Shown: positions 45,673-55,064, numbered from the stretch's first letter. The stretch is 64,000 nucleotides of DNA from Ktedonobacter racemifer DSM 44963 (GCF_000178855.1 NZ_ADVG01000003.1:1612001-1676000); one strand, 5' to 3'. Program-made: numbers and translations. Notes: generated from the letters alone by a model not told the origin.

Positions 45673-46002
45673 TCTATTATTTTAATGAGAAAGAAGAACG
45701 TTGTCAAGAGGAGAGCAGGCTGTTTTCAAAAGGTGGACAACGTCAGAACGCCCTCGCTCTGGATACTGCTCAAAGAGGCTACCGAGGGCCTTTTGTCAGG
45801 AGGTTCCACCGGGCTCACTAATGCTCAGCTAAAAATCTCGTCGCGCAACCTGTATGACTCTCCTACCTCGTCGGAAGGGAAGCCACCCTTCCGACGAGGT
45901 AGGAGAGTCATACACGCAACCCTTGGGAGTTTCAAAGGCTTAATGCCTTCCGCAAGACTCAATGGTGAGCGTTTCCGCTTTTGCATCCCGCTTTGAGAAG
46001 AG
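45673..46002. other. Gap between operon and MFS gene
   Basis: Holds a 64-bp palindrome inserted in a dispersed repeat (see 45851). A 111-codon frame spans it but is broken in meaning by the palindrome and shows no family. Confidence 0.45.
45851..45914. mobile_element. 64-bp perfect palindrome with 7-bp target duplication
   Basis: A 29-bp stem starting TGTATGACTCTCCTACCTCG, 6-nt loop AAGCCA, exact complement. CGCAACC flanks both sides (45844-45850 and 45915-45921). Without it the site reads TCTCGTCGCGCAACCCTTGG, like the unoccupied copies at 2874 and 37502. Confidence 0.75.
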
Positions 46003-46027
46003 TTATGCAACCTTTGGTTGCACATAA
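46003..46027. promoter_or_regulatory. Second palindromic operator before the MFS gene
   Basis: TTATGCAACC-TTT-GGTTGCACATAA. It shares GCAAC..GTTGC with the operator at 45642, suggesting that the MFS gene is under the same ArsR repressor. Confidence 0.6.
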
Positions 46028-46074
46028 TACCTATTGCAAGTGATATCAACGCTCTGAAAGAAGGGAACGATGAC

Positions 46075-47280
46075 ATGCAGCTACCTCTCACCAACCACAC
46101 GCCATGGACATCTCGGTCTCAAGCGCTGCGAACCCGCCTGCTGCCACTTTATATCGCCGCTTTTTCGCAGGGGCTGGTGCTCTGGGCGCCCATCGAGAAG
46201 GTGTTTCTCCGGAGTCTTGGGTTTGACCAGGCCACCCTTGGCCTGATGGCCGCCTGCTACAGCAGCCTGATCCCCCTGCTCGATCTCTCCTCAGGCCTCC
46301 TTGCTGATCGCTGGAGCCGCAAGGGCATCCTCATGCTGGCCTCGCTCGCTGCCATGATCAACGCCCTGCTCGGGGGGCTCAGCTACAATGTCCCGACCTA
46401 CCTGGTCAGCACCCTCTTCTTCGGGGTCGCGGTCGCCTTGGTGTCAGGCACCTACGAGTCCATCCTGTACGACACACTGCTGGAAGAGACCGGGCACGGG
46501 CTCGCCTTTGCCCAGCGTCTGAGCCAGGTCAAGCTGCTCAATAGCCTGGCCTTACTCCTCAGTGCGCTCGCTGGTGGGCTGGTGGCCGTACTGCTTTCAC
46601 CTCGGCTGGCGTATTTTGCCACGATTCCGCTGGGGATTATTTCCCTGGGCGCCCTACTCACCTTCCAGGAACCTCATCTGCATCACACCGAGAAACGCAC
46701 CTCATTCGTCAGTCATGTGCGGACTATTTCGCAGATCCTCTTCCAGCGGGGAAAAATTCTGCGCACCGTCTCTATCTTACTCGCCACCTCGCTCCTTCTC
46801 TCGGCGGTCTTCGAGTTTGGACCGCTATGGCAGTTGGCCCTGGCTGCTCCGGTTGGGCTCTACGGGGTAGCCAACGCGGCGGTGCTCTCGGCGGGAGGAG
46901 CAGGCTCCTGGCTTGCGGCTCGACTGACACTCGCGAAGCCAGCCAGCGTCGTGGGTATGGCCGGGTTGCTGGTGGCGTCGAGCCTGGCGCTGGTCGTCGT
47001 GAGAAGCGCGGTGATTGTTATCCTGGCCCAGGGGGTATTGGTTGCAGGAGGAGTCGCGGTCAATACGATTTTTACCCGCATGCTGCACGATTCCCTCCCC
47101 TCAGAGGTGCGAGCAGGAGCAGCCTCGGGGGTGGGAGCCCTCTCCTCGCTCGCCTTTGTGCTCTTCGCACTGCTCTTTGGGGTAATAAGCCAGCACGCTG
47201 GTATCTTTCACGCCGGGTGGATGGTAGTTGGGGTAACGCTGCTCGCCGGCGCGCTGTTGGTCAAAGGTGCTCACCGGTGA
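46075..47280 (+). CDS. MFS transporter
   Basis: About 401 aa with 12 membrane helices. The 2-3 loop carries SSGLLADRWSRKGILMLASL (motif A, D-R-x-x-R/K), and helix 4-5 reads ALVSGTYESILYDTLLEETG, usual in bacterial MFS efflux proteins of the MdtG/tetracycline-like type. ATG at 46075 has AAGGGAACGA upstream; an earlier in-frame ATG (46018) lies inside the operator and is unlikely. Its stop codon lies inside the terminator stem. Confidence 0.88.
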   Translation: MQLPLTNHTPWTSRSQALRTRLLPLYIAAFSQGLVLWAPIEKVFLRSLGFDQATLGLMAACYSSLIPLLDLSSGLLADRWSRKGILMLASLAAMINALLGGLSYNVPTYLVSTLFFGVAVALVSGTYESILYDTLLEETGHGLAFAQRLSQVKLLNSLALLLSALAGGLVAVLLSPRLAYFATIPLGIISLGALLTFQEPHLHHTEKRTSFVSHVRTISQILFQRGKILRTVSILLATSLLLSAVFEFGPLWQLALAAPVGLYGVANAAVLSAGGAGSWLAARLTLAKPASVVGMAGLLVASSLALVVVRSAVIVILAQGVLVAGGVAVNTIFTRMLHDSLPSEVRAGAASGVGALSSLAFVLFALLFGVISQHAGIFHAGWMVVGVTLLAGALLVKGAHR

Positions 47281-47298
47281 GTGTGGTGAGCACCTTTT
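47266..47298 (+). terminator. Rho-independent terminator of the MFS gene
   Basis: GGTGCTCACC, 9-nt loop, GGTGAGCACC, then TTTTC. The stop codon (47278-47280) is in the loop side, a very compact arrangement. Confidence 0.85.
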
Positions 47299-48114
47299 CT
47301 TCTCTCCTCAAGAGACTGGAGAAGCCTTGGTCAAAATGGACGACTCTTGAGTCACACACCTATGTAGTAGCCTCAATTTACAAAATGGAAATGGAAGAAC
47401 CCAGATGGGAAGCGGTTTCTCCAGAGTCTTCCTGGCCGATTCCTATGTTTCGCGCCGATTTCCCGGGTTTCACCCTAAAAATCGTCGAACATTCACGCTA
47501 AGACTTGTAACATCTGAGAGGGAACTGCCGTAGTAAAGAGAAGCTGCTGCCTCCCGGAGCGAGCTCGTCAAGCCCACCACAGACGTCAAGGTCAAGACAA
47601 GCGCGCCCCATACCGTCCCACCGCCACCTGCGCGACCTTGACGTTCCGTGGTCTGTAAATCAGTAGCTCGCCCCGGAGGGGACGCGGGGAACCGAGTTGC
47701 GGCAGACGGCAGGACACCAACGGGCAAGGGCACGGTCAGCAGCAGAGAAGAACATGGGGACCGCTTCGGCGGCTCCAGCAGGGAGGGCACTTCTTGAAGA
47801 AGCAAAAATTGGCTGCGCTGCCAAGATTGTTGAGCCTTCCATGACAAAACCTGGGTGAGAGAGGCCGGGACCCGTGGATATGCCCTGCCCAGATACACAC
47901 GAAAGGTCTGCACCGGCATCATCAAAGACTTGTTAAGGATCGCAGCCTATCCCCCACTTAGCGTGAAAGAGTCGATTTCCATATTTACCAGAAGGTTCTC
48001 CGGTTCCAACTTCTCAGAGTAGCTAGCTCTCAGTTGCCTCCCTCAAAAATGAGTATTGCAGAACACTTGGTTGCATGTCAAGCTGGTCTATGTCAGGGTG
48101 TTGTGTGTATTTAC
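47299..48114. other. Gene-poor stretch
   Basis: GAAGCGGTTTCTCCAGAG at 47411-47428 resembles the inner edge of the DUF998 element's inverted repeat, and the 45 bp after it align loosely with the repeat, so a worn copy is possible. A GC-rich minus-strand frame (47470-47925) has no family and looks like chance. Confidence 0.4.
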
Positions 48115-48172
48115 TAGTGCAGGTTCAAGAAAGCTCTTGTGCAAAGAGGCGGAAGGCTGCTAGAATGAAGGC

Positions 48173-48660
48173 ATGAAAGCCCCCCTCTATGTCAGAGCCT
48201 TGAGTCCAGTCGAACAAGCAGGGATCAAAGCTGGATTACACTCATCGAATGTCTTTACTCTTCGCCGAAGTCAGATTCTGCTGGCCTCTAGTCGAGAACA
48301 ACGTCCCAAAGAAATCGCCCACAACCTGGGCTGTGCAACGCAAACCATACGCAATGCGATCCATGCTTTTGAGCAAAAAGGCTTGGAATGTCTCAAACAA
48401 GAATCTTCCCGGCCAAAAACGGTACGAGCGCAGTTTGACCAAGCCAGGTGTGAGGCGTTGCGAGCCCTGTTGCACCAGACTCCGCGAACGTTCGGCAAAA
48501 CGACGAGTTGTTGGACGTTGGAATTGGCCGCAGAGGTCTGTGTTGAGCAGGGCTTGACGGGGAGCCAGGTGAGTCTCGAAACCATCCGACTTGCCCTCAA
48601 AAATCTTGGAGTCGGGTGGCAACGAGCTAAATACTGGATCACCAGCGTGCGCCGCGTCGG
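48173..48660 (+). pseudogene. IS630 family transposase, N-terminal part
   Basis: The IS left end GTGCAGGTTCAAGAAAGCTC starts at 48117 after TA. The gene reads MKAPLYVRALSPVEQAGIKA.., NLGCATQTIRNAIHAFEQKG, SLETIRLALKNLGVGWQRAK, without the frameshifts of the 11.9 kb copy, but breaks off near 48645, before any catalytic residue. It is truncated by DNA leading to an IS3 element. Confidence 0.82.
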
Positions 48661-48845
48661 TGCATATGAAATCTCCGTATGATACGGAAGAGGAAGAGAG
48701 TGAAGACCTCTAGGACAAGAGCTTACCCGGAGCCGAAAGGCAAAGGTGGACAAGAGCATGCTCGAAGAAAGCGGAAGGCGGAAGAAGGCATGTATCCCGT
48801 AGATCCGCAAGTCCTGTGTGCATGAAACTCCGCAAGGAGGAGAGG
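48661..48845. other. Gap between IS630 fragment and IS3
   Basis: 185 bp with no recognised content, purine-rich. May be a remnant of a group II intron or another IS end, but nothing supports either. Confidence 0.35.
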
Positions 48846-48914
48846 TGATCCTGCCCCGAAATTGTGGAAGAGGAGAAGTTTCGGATATACTCTTCTCCAA
48901 GGAGGGAATGGATC

Positions 48915-49208
48915 ATGCAGAAGGTACAAAAGACCTACACACCGGAGTTCAAGCGAGAAGCGGTGCGCCTGGCACAGACCAGTGGGAAACCCATCGCGCA
49001 GGTGGCCCGCGAGCTGGGCATTTCAGATACCTCGATTCATCAGTGGCGCAAGGAACTGGCTGAACACGGTTCCCAAGCTTTTCCAGGCAGTGGGCATCAA
49101 ACGGATCAAGAAGAGGAAGTACGCTGACTGAAGCGTGAGTTGGAGATTGTCAAACAGGAGCGTGACATCTTAAAAAAGGCAGTGGGCATCTTTTCGCGAG
49201 AAAGATAG
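48915..49208 (+). pseudogene. IS3 OrfA with an in-frame stop
   Basis: MQKVQKTYTPEFKREAVRLA with the helix-turn-helix PIAQVARELGISDTSIHQWR is a normal IS3 OrfA start. A TGA at 49125-49127 stops it after EEEVR. The same frame continues with the leucine-zipper part LKRELEIVKQERDILKKAVG, showing that the TGA is a nonsense mutation. The frame meets orfB by a -1 step at its end, where the OrfAB fusion would form. Confidence 0.85.
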
Positions 49209-50065
49209 TGAGATATCAGTTCATTGCAGAGCACCAGCACGAGTATCCCATCGCGCTGATGTGCCGCGTGCTCGATGTCTCGGCCAGCGGCTATTACGCC
49301 TGGGGGAAACGCCAGCCGAGCGAGCACACGCGGAAAGATGCCGAACTGGCTGAACAGATCAGAATCGTGTTCCAGGCCAATCGTGGCGTGTACGGCAGCC
49401 CGCGAATCCATGCTGATCTGCAGGACCACGGGATCAAGTGCGCGCGCAAGCGGGTGGCTCGGTTGATGCGTGAACAGGGGCTGTATGCAAAGCGTCCCCG
49501 GCATCGCACCGTGACCACGCACAGCGATCCCGAGGCCCAGGCCGCGCCGAATCTGCTCCAACGGATTTTCAGTGCCGAAGAGCCCAACGCCAAATGGGTG
49601 GCAGATACGACGTACATCTGGACGGCAGAGGGCTGGCTGTACTTGGCTGTGGTGTTAGACTTGTTCTCGCGAATGGTCGTTGGCTGGTCAATGGCTGCAA
49701 CTCAGGATACATCATTGGTTATCCAGGCGCTCCAGATGGCGATCGCTCGGCGTCATCCACCACCTGGCTTGCTCCACCACTCTGATCGTGGCAGTACCTA
49801 TACCAGCATGAGCTACCAAACGGCCTTAGTCCAAGCAGACATGATGGTCAGCATGAGCCGAACGGCGGATTGTTACGACAATGCCGCGATGGAAAGCTTT
49901 TTTCATAGGCTGAAAGGAGAATGTCTCGACGAACAGGCATTTCAGACACGAGCACAAGCTAGGAGTGTGACCTTTGATTACATCGAAACGTTTTATAATC
50001 GGGTTCGAAGGCATTCCACACTCCAATATCTGAGTCCCCTCAGGTACGAACAATTGATGAGCTAA
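49208..50065 (+). CDS. IS3 OrfB transposase
   Basis: 285 aa, undamaged. HTH_21 region YPIALMCRVLDVSASGYYAW, then the integrase core: WVADTTYIWTAEGWLYLAVV (D), LLHHSDRGSTYTS (D) and NAAMESFFHRLKGE (E), ending YIETFYNRVRRHSTLQYLSP. GTG start at 49208. In IS3 elements OrfB is normally made as an OrfAB fusion by frameshifting; the stop in orfA makes that fusion unlikely here. Confidence 0.92.
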   Translation: MRYQFIAEHQHEYPIALMCRVLDVSASGYYAWGKRQPSEHTRKDAELAEQIRIVFQANRGVYGSPRIHADLQDHGIKCARKRVARLMREQGLYAKRPRHRTVTTHSDPEAQAAPNLLQRIFSAEEPNAKWVADTTYIWTAEGWLYLAVVLDLFSRMVVGWSMAATQDTSLVIQALQMAIARRHPPPGLLHHSDRGSTYTSMSYQTALVQADMMVSMSRTADCYDNAAMESFFHRLKGECLDEQAFQTRAQARSVTFDYIETFYNRVRRHSTLQYLSPLRYEQLMS

Positions 50066-50118
50066 ATCTCCTCTTTGAGGACTTCACTTTTTCGGGTAAA
50101 GATCAATAACGTTCCTCT

Positions 50119-50529
50119 TCACTCTGCGTGAGATTCAGAAGTGGGATGAGGTGGAGCGTCACGCTGAGCCAGGAACGCCTTTTTATGTGCAATCTTGTGT
50201 TGCAAAGCCGTCATGTGCTGCTCCAGCCTCTGCATTTGCTGCTTGAGAGCGTGCTGGTGTTGTTCAAGGATGTGCAGGCGCTCAGTTGCCGTAGCCTCTC
50301 CCTGGCGGCGAAGCTCGGCAAAGTGGTGAATCTGCGCGAGAGGCATCCCCGTTTCGCGTAAGTTGATAACCAGGCCAATCCAGTCAATGTCCTTTTGTGT
50401 GTAGCGACGATGGCCGCTTGATGCGCGGCTCACCGGCTCAAGCAGTCCAATGTGCTCATAGTAGCGTAGGGTATCGATGGAGAGCCCTGTTCTTTCCGCA
50501 ACCCGTTGGATCGAGAATTCTGTTTCCAT
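50119..50529 (-). CDS. MerR family regulator, AdhR-like
   Basis: 136 aa from METEFSIQRVAERTGLSIDT. The DNA-binding part is RYYEHIGLLEPVSRASSGHR, RYTQKDIDWIGLVINLRETG, then a long coiled coil rich in His and Gln (residues 75-125: ERLHILEQHQHALKQQMQRL). It lacks metal-binding cysteines. Such short members often respond to aldehydes or other electrophiles. Its promoter has the 19-bp spacer and dyad that MerR proteins untwist, so it is probably autoregulated. Confidence 0.88.
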   Translation of the reverse strand: METEFSIQRVAERTGLSIDTLRYYEHIGLLEPVSRASSGHRRYTQKDIDWIGLVINLRETGMPLAQIHHFAELRRQGEATATERLHILEQHQHALKQQMQRLEQHMTALQHKIAHKKAFLAQRDAPPHPTSESHAE

Positions 50530-50535
50530 GCAGGA

Positions 50536-50566
50536 ACTATACAACCTGAAGTGCACTCCAGGTCAA
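50536..50566 (-). promoter_or_regulatory. MerR-type promoter with 19-bp spacer
   Basis: On the minus strand TTGACC (50566-50561), 19-bp spacer holding the dyad ACCTGGAGTGCACTTCAGGT, and TATAGT (50541-50536). The gene's ATG (50529) is 6 nt after the -10 box, so the transcript should be leaderless. Confidence 0.8.
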
Positions 50567-50699
50567 GAGGGTATCAGAGAAAAATTTCTTAATACCTAAG
50601 GAGATGGATTCACCTAATTGCGATTAGTTGAAACTATGCCCGTGTCTCAAGTATATCTACCGAGTACTGGATGTTAGCGAGGACGCCCAGGTTTTTTCT

Positions 50700-51010
50700 T
50701 TGATGGCCTGGTTACCTGTACATGCGCTTTTTTGCACGAGTACCGTGCAATATATCGGAGAAGCATGGCTGACTGCTCTCCTTGCCGATTTGCATGAGCA
50801 GAATGCGGAATTCCGTAACTGGTGGTTGCGCTATGATATCCAGGGCATTCATCGGGAACGAAAAGAACAGGATTATCCAGTTGTTGGACAGCTGATCCTC
50901 CAATCCACATCCTTTTAGAATATGAGCTCCCCCGACTTACGAATGGCGGTCTACACGCCGCTTCCAGAAGCAGATACAGAGAAGAAACTGATGCAATTAG
51001 CACAGCGGAA
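50700..51010 (+). pseudogene. MmyB-like regulator, C-terminal fragment
   Basis: LLADLHEQNAEFRNWWLRYD, IQGIHRERKEQDYPVVGQLI and, after an in-frame TAG at 50916-50918, DLRMAVYTPLPEADTEKKLM. This is the end of the ligand-binding domain of MmyB-type XRE regulators. The N-terminal HTH is missing and the TAG breaks the rest. Confidence 0.72.
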
Positions 51011-51578
51011 CGAGAACTTGGCGATGGTGCGAACAGGAGATTGCGTGCGTGAACGAAGGCCGCATGCTGCCTCCGGCCCTTTCGGGGATGCGAATTTACC
51101 AAAATTTTGTATTCTACTATTTATAGAATCACCTGTTCAAAATATGACATTCTCTTGAAGAGAACGTTGGCTTTGTCGCACATCCATCACATCTTAACAG
51201 GAAGCAAGAGGATTCTGTCGCGCCATTCTGGTCGCATTTCCATCGATCACGCACCCCGATTCTTTTTACCGGAGTTTGCTCAGCGGCGAACCGCTGAGCA
51301 AACCCTCATAAGCAGACTCTGCGCGGGGCTTGCCCCCGCTCTCAACACGCCTAGAGCCACTCCTGCAATTGCGCCAGATAGTCGCGTACCTGCAGCATTT
51401 CAAACTAACGAAGTAACTCACACCCGTGCAGATAACAATCAAGTTTTTTTCGTCTTGTGCTTCCTCTGTGAAAGAAGAGATACGCTCCTTCTTCTCTTCG
51501 GGTGCGCTTCTAATGTAGGCCCATCACACGTATACCTCATCAATTTTGGCTCTACAAAGCTGGGGAGGCTCATTTTTC
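51011..51578. other. Gap with terminator hairpin
   Basis: GTTTGCTCAGCGG-CGAA-CCGCTGAGCAAAC at 51274-51303 is a perfect 13-bp stem with a tetraloop. Frames here have no family resemblance. Confidence 0.5.
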
Positions 51579-51932
51579 TCAGTTACTTTTGCTTTCCCAA
51601 TGTTGACCCCAGGCTTTCATAGCATAAATAGCTGGACGGAGTTCATTTCCTTTTTCAGTCAAGGCATATTCAACCATTGGAGGAGTTGTAGGGTGAACGG
51701 TGCGCTGAATAATACCATTGTCTTCCAGATGGCGAAGCGTTGCCGCTAACGACTTCGGACTAATTCGTTGAATCGAACGTTTGAGTTCGCCATATCTTTT
51801 TGCTTCATGGAACAGTTCTCGTATTACCAGAAAAGACCATTTACCACCAACAGCGTCCAGTGCCTTTTCAATCGAACAGACTTCACAATCATTTTCCTGA
51901 ATGACCCACGTGCTCTTTTCTTTTAAGACCAT
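51579..51932 (-). CDS. HxlR family transcriptional regulator
   Basis: 117 aa, the normal size. CEVCSIEKALDAVGGKWSFL, VIRELFHEAKRYGELKRSIQ, ISPKSLAATLRHLEDNGIIQ is the HxlR winged helix, with Cys17 and Cys20 at the start, as in redox- or aldehyde-sensing members such as HypR. ATG at 51932 with AGAGGA upstream. No obvious target gene is adjacent. Confidence 0.92.
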   Translation of the reverse strand: MVLKEKSTWVIQENDCEVCSIEKALDAVGGKWSFLVIRELFHEAKRYGELKRSIQRISPKSLAATLRHLEDNGIIQRTVHPTTPPMVEYALTEKGNELRPAIYAMKAWGQHWESKSN

Positions 51933-52045
51933 CTACTTTCCTCTCCCTATCTAGTAACCATGAGATACTACATTTCCAGAAGTAACTCGCTCTATTTTAC
52001 AGGGTATGGCATGAACGATCAAGATGTCTTAATTTCATCCAGCCG

Positions 52046-52468
52046 AGGCAGGAGACCCCCGCATTCATGCGCGGGGAGGAATGCCGAGCCCTTCTAAGGC
52101 GCATGGGTGGCGGGGTCTGCCCTCTCCTTTCCGGTTTTGTTGTCTTGAACAAGAATAAAAATAGAGACGCTAAGAACAGGCTAGAGCAAAGGCACTCCTC
52201 TGACTCAAGAGAAACTGTTTGTGACGCATGGATACCTGCGTTAGCCAGACTGTTCAGCATGCACGAATCGGCATGAGCGCCAACGCCCTGTACACGAGTC
52301 AACCTGTGTACTGCTACCTTTCTCATACTCGAACGTGTGTAAACACTCCCGAGCGGTCAGTTGTTCCTGTTTCTCAGCCAGTTGCCATTGCACGAGAACC
52401 TTTGGATCAGCCCTCTCGTTTCGGTCTCACACCAGCTCCACAGGCATTTAACGTCACGGTCGTAGCCA
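52046..52468 (-). ncRNA. Likely 3' end of IS607 tnpB transcript (omega-RNA region)
   Basis: Downstream of the intact tnpB. GGCAGGAGACCCCCGCATTC and GCGCGGGGAGGAATGCCG (52048-52086) fold into a branched hairpin like the TnpB-element ends seen at 23823. In known TnpB systems the guide RNA covers the 3' end of tnpB and the right end of the element; I infer the same here. Exact ends are unknown. Confidence 0.4.
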
Positions 52469-53785
52469 CTACCCAGGACGGCCAACTTGAGGCTCTGCTC
52501 GTTGGCGAAGCATTTCCATGGCGAACCAGGCCAGGTTCAAAGCGGCGTTCAAATCCCGGTCGATCACCAGTCCACAGATCTGGCACTGGTAGGTGCGGTG
52601 TTTGAGCGGCATGCGTTTCTTGACATGCCCGCAGCACGAACAGCGTTTGGTCGAAGGAAACCAGCGAGAGGCGATGAAGAGCTCTCCCCCGGCGTTGGCC
52701 ACTTTGGTCTTGAGGAACTGCAACAGTTGCCCCATCGCGGCATCAGCCACGGCACGCGACAGCTTCCGGTTGGCCATCATCCCCAGGATGTTGAGGTCTT
52801 CGATGCCGATGGCTCCACAGGTGCGCGCCAGTTCGGTCGTGAACTTGTGCTGCACATCTCGGCGCATGTTGGCGATCTGCTGATGCTTGCGCGCGACCTT
52901 GAGCCGTTGCTTCTCGTAATTCTTACTGAACACGGTTCGCTTGGTTTGAGGGTCTTTCGTCTTCTGTTTTTTACTGAGTTGGCGTTGCAGCTTGCCGAGT
53001 TTCTTGAGATGGAGCGCTAATGGCCTTTGGTTCTCAAGCCTGCGTCCATCGCTCACTACAGCAGCTTGCTTTACGCCCACATCTACCCCCACCACTGGTT
53101 CGGGAGTGTTGGGGCACTCCCGTGTGGTTTCTACCCGGATGGAGACGTACCAGTGGCCCGCTTCACAGCAGACCGTCGCCCCCAGGATCTTGACGCGTTC
53201 GCACACGACGTGCTTGCGCTTGTTGCGCTTCTTCGTGGGAGTGGTGGCTTTCCCCTTTTCGACGAAGCGCAGTTTTTCGGCGAGGTTCACCGTTCCCAGT
53301 TTGCGTAAGAGCTTGCCGCGGTCCTTCTTCGTTTGGCGTTGATCGAGGATGAAGCGACCCAAGCCAGGAATGGAGATCCAATGGGTCCCCACGACGAATT
53401 TATCGTTGGAGAGATAGAACGACTCGTGCGACTTCCCCTTTTTCTTGTACTGGGGGTAGTTCGCTCTCCCCGCGAAGAAGTTGTCATAGGCGTTTTTGAG
53501 GTCATCGAACGCACCTCCCACCACACACTTCGTCACCTGATAGGTCCACGGATATTCCTGCTCCCGGATCTGGTTGAATTGCTTCTTGAGTGCGAGGGCA
53601 TGTGGCGGTTTGAGCACGCGCTGCTCTTCAGGAACGATTTCCTGCTCAGCTGTATACGCCTGATACTGCTTCTCCCACTGCTCCCGTCCCCAGTTGTAGA
53701 TAAAGCGCCTCGTGCCACAGGCTCGTTTGAGATACTCTACCTGTTCAGGAGTGGGGTTCATCCGGATCTTGTGCGCGGTTTTCAT
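52469..53785 (-). CDS. tnpB: TnpB RNA-guided nuclease (IS607 type), intact
   Basis: 438 aa without defects, the only complete TnpB frame in the window. The N-terminus is MKTAHKIRMNPTPEQVEYLK. Catalytic motifs: VVGVDVGVKQAAVV (Asp), CGAIGIEDLNILG (Glu), CGLVIDRDLNAALNL (Asp). Zinc finger CSCCGHVKKR..CQICG. TnpB cuts DNA next to a short motif under guidance of an RNA from the element's end, which favours element retention. Its start overlaps the recombinase gene by 41 bp. Confidence 0.93.
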   Translation of the reverse strand: MKTAHKIRMNPTPEQVEYLKRACGTRRFIYNWGREQWEKQYQAYTAEQEIVPEEQRVLKPPHALALKKQFNQIREQEYPWTYQVTKCVVGGAFDDLKNAYDNFFAGRANYPQYKKKGKSHESFYLSNDKFVVGTHWISIPGLGRFILDQRQTKKDRGKLLRKLGTVNLAEKLRFVEKGKATTPTKKRNKRKHVVCERVKILGATVCCEAGHWYVSIRVETTRECPNTPEPVVGVDVGVKQAAVVSDGRRLENQRPLALHLKKLGKLQRQLSKKQKTKDPQTKRTVFSKNYEKQRLKVARKHQQIANMRRDVQHKFTTELARTCGAIGIEDLNILGMMANRKLSRAVADAAMGQLLQFLKTKVANAGGELFIASRWFPSTKRCSCCGHVKKRMPLKHRTYQCQICGLVIDRDLNAALNLAWFAMEMLRQRAEPQVGRPG

Positions 53786-54374
53786 CCTTCAGCGCCTTTT
53801 CTACCGCTTTGCGGTAATTCCGCAGGCCATCCAATCTCGATGAAAAACAGTGGAGAATGCTCATCACATCCTGGACAAGCTCTTGTTCTGGAGAGAGCGT
53901 CTCCGTGTTCATCACGACCAATTCCGTGTGGTGGGTCTCGCACAGATGCTTGATCAGAGCAAAGCCAAAGCGCGCCAGCCGATCCTGGTGAGCAATGAGC
54001 ACACGCTCCACTTCTCCTGCCACAATGGCATCCACCAGAGCCAGAAACCGTTTGCGCTCAACATTGAGACCCCCACCAATCTCCATCATCCACTCGTCCA
54101 CCACTAGCTGCTTTGAGACCGCGTAGCTCGAGAGCGCTACTCGTTGGTTCTGCAAGTCCGGTCGTTGAGCAGGACTGGACACCCGGCAATAGGCGATCGT
54201 GCGGCGAGCGGCTGGTCGCTGAGGAAGGTTGAGCGCCGTGGCCAGATCGGCCTCAGTATAATAGCGACGCCCAGAAAGCGTTCGTTTGGCTTTGAGCCTA
54301 CCTTCCCGGTCCCAGCGCTGCAACGTTTTCACGCTGACACCCACCTGCTTGGCAAACTGTGTGACTGAGTACAT
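53745..54374 (-). CDS. tnpA: IS607 family serine recombinase, intact
   Basis: 209 aa. MerR-like head MYSVTQFAKQVGVSVKTLQR, WDREGRLKAKRTLSGRRYYT, then the resolvase domain with IAYCRVSSPAQRPDLQNQRV (nucleophile Ser) and VLIAHQDRLARFGFALIKHL. It catalyses excision and insertion of the element through a circular form. Together with the intact tnpB it makes this IS607 the most likely active TnpB element here. Exact ends cannot be set because IS607 elements lack inverted repeats. Confidence 0.93.
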   Translation of the reverse strand: MYSVTQFAKQVGVSVKTLQRWDREGRLKAKRTLSGRRYYTEADLATALNLPQRPAARRTIAYCRVSSPAQRPDLQNQRVALSSYAVSKQLVVDEWMMEIGGGLNVERKRFLALVDAIVAGEVERVLIAHQDRLARFGFALIKHLCETHHTELVVMNTETLSPEQELVQDVMSILHCFSSRLDGLRNYRKAVEKALKDENRAQDPDEPHS

Positions 54375-55064
54375 GTAATAATTTTAGTTCACTTTCACAC
54401 ACTTTGTCAATACCTGGTACATATCTCCTTTTCGTGTGGGGCGCTCGGATACGTCCGAGGGGCTTTGGTTGAAAGCCTTGTCACCCGTCCCAACGGCCTT
54501 CAGGCTTTGCTGGTCAATGCGTCCACCCCTGGTCCCCTGGTGAGAGGGAGGTGAGGTGCAAGCCTCTGCATTTATGCATGGGGTGTGGTGACTGATAGGA
54601 ATGCACACCTCTCTCCAACATCTGCTCGTGGACGAACTACTTCAACTGTCCGATTGCCGCCGACAGTGGCAAGTGGGGAAGCGAGTGGGATGCAGCACTA
54701 GAACCGGGTCAAGGAGCCTTGCCCTTTCGTCCCCGCTTGATCGTGACATCCTTCACTTCGGCACATACAAGAGAGGGAATTCCTTACGCTCGCACCTATG
54801 GTGCCGTCTGAGGCAGGGGGGAGGCTATACTTCCAATTTCTCCCCCTGCCTCAGACGGCAGCGTTTCAGATGAAGTGTGTCAATCCACTGGTAACCTTGA
54901 GGTAAGTATGTGCAACGAAAGTGCGTACTATTCAATTACTCAATAGTCGTTTATCATTTCCTCACTGCTCACAGGAAGACAAGAGCACCTCAGGTCCATC
55001 ATAGCCGATGAATCTCTCATGTATCATCGTGTCACGACAAGAAATATTGTGAAGAGGTACAGTC
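54375..55064. other. Gap with a 19-bp hairpin
   Basis: TGCCGTCTGAGGCAGGGGG (54802-54820) is exactly mirrored at 54842-54860 around a 21-nt loop. The left end of the IS607 element should lie within 54375-54600. No gene recognised. The promoter of the aldo/keto reductase is expected near 54930-55040. Confidence 0.5.

Larger units (their letters stand above)
48846..50105 (+). mobile_element. IS3 family insertion sequence
   Basis: 1260 bp. The left end TGATCCTGCCCCGAAATTGT and right end (inward) TGATCTTTACCCGAAAAAGT match at 15 of 20 positions. No direct repeat is visible next to the ends, so flanks were probably rearranged. Contains orfA (with an internal stop) and orfB. Confidence 0.85.

Noticed and set aside
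45661..45996. 111-codon frame between operon and MFS gene
   Set aside because: It spans an inserted 64-bp palindrome and two regulatory palindromes, so it is intergenic.
47470..47925. 151-codon minus-strand frame, GC-rich
   Set aside because: No family, no ribosome binding site and a biased composition. It looks like a chance frame in GC-rich DNA.
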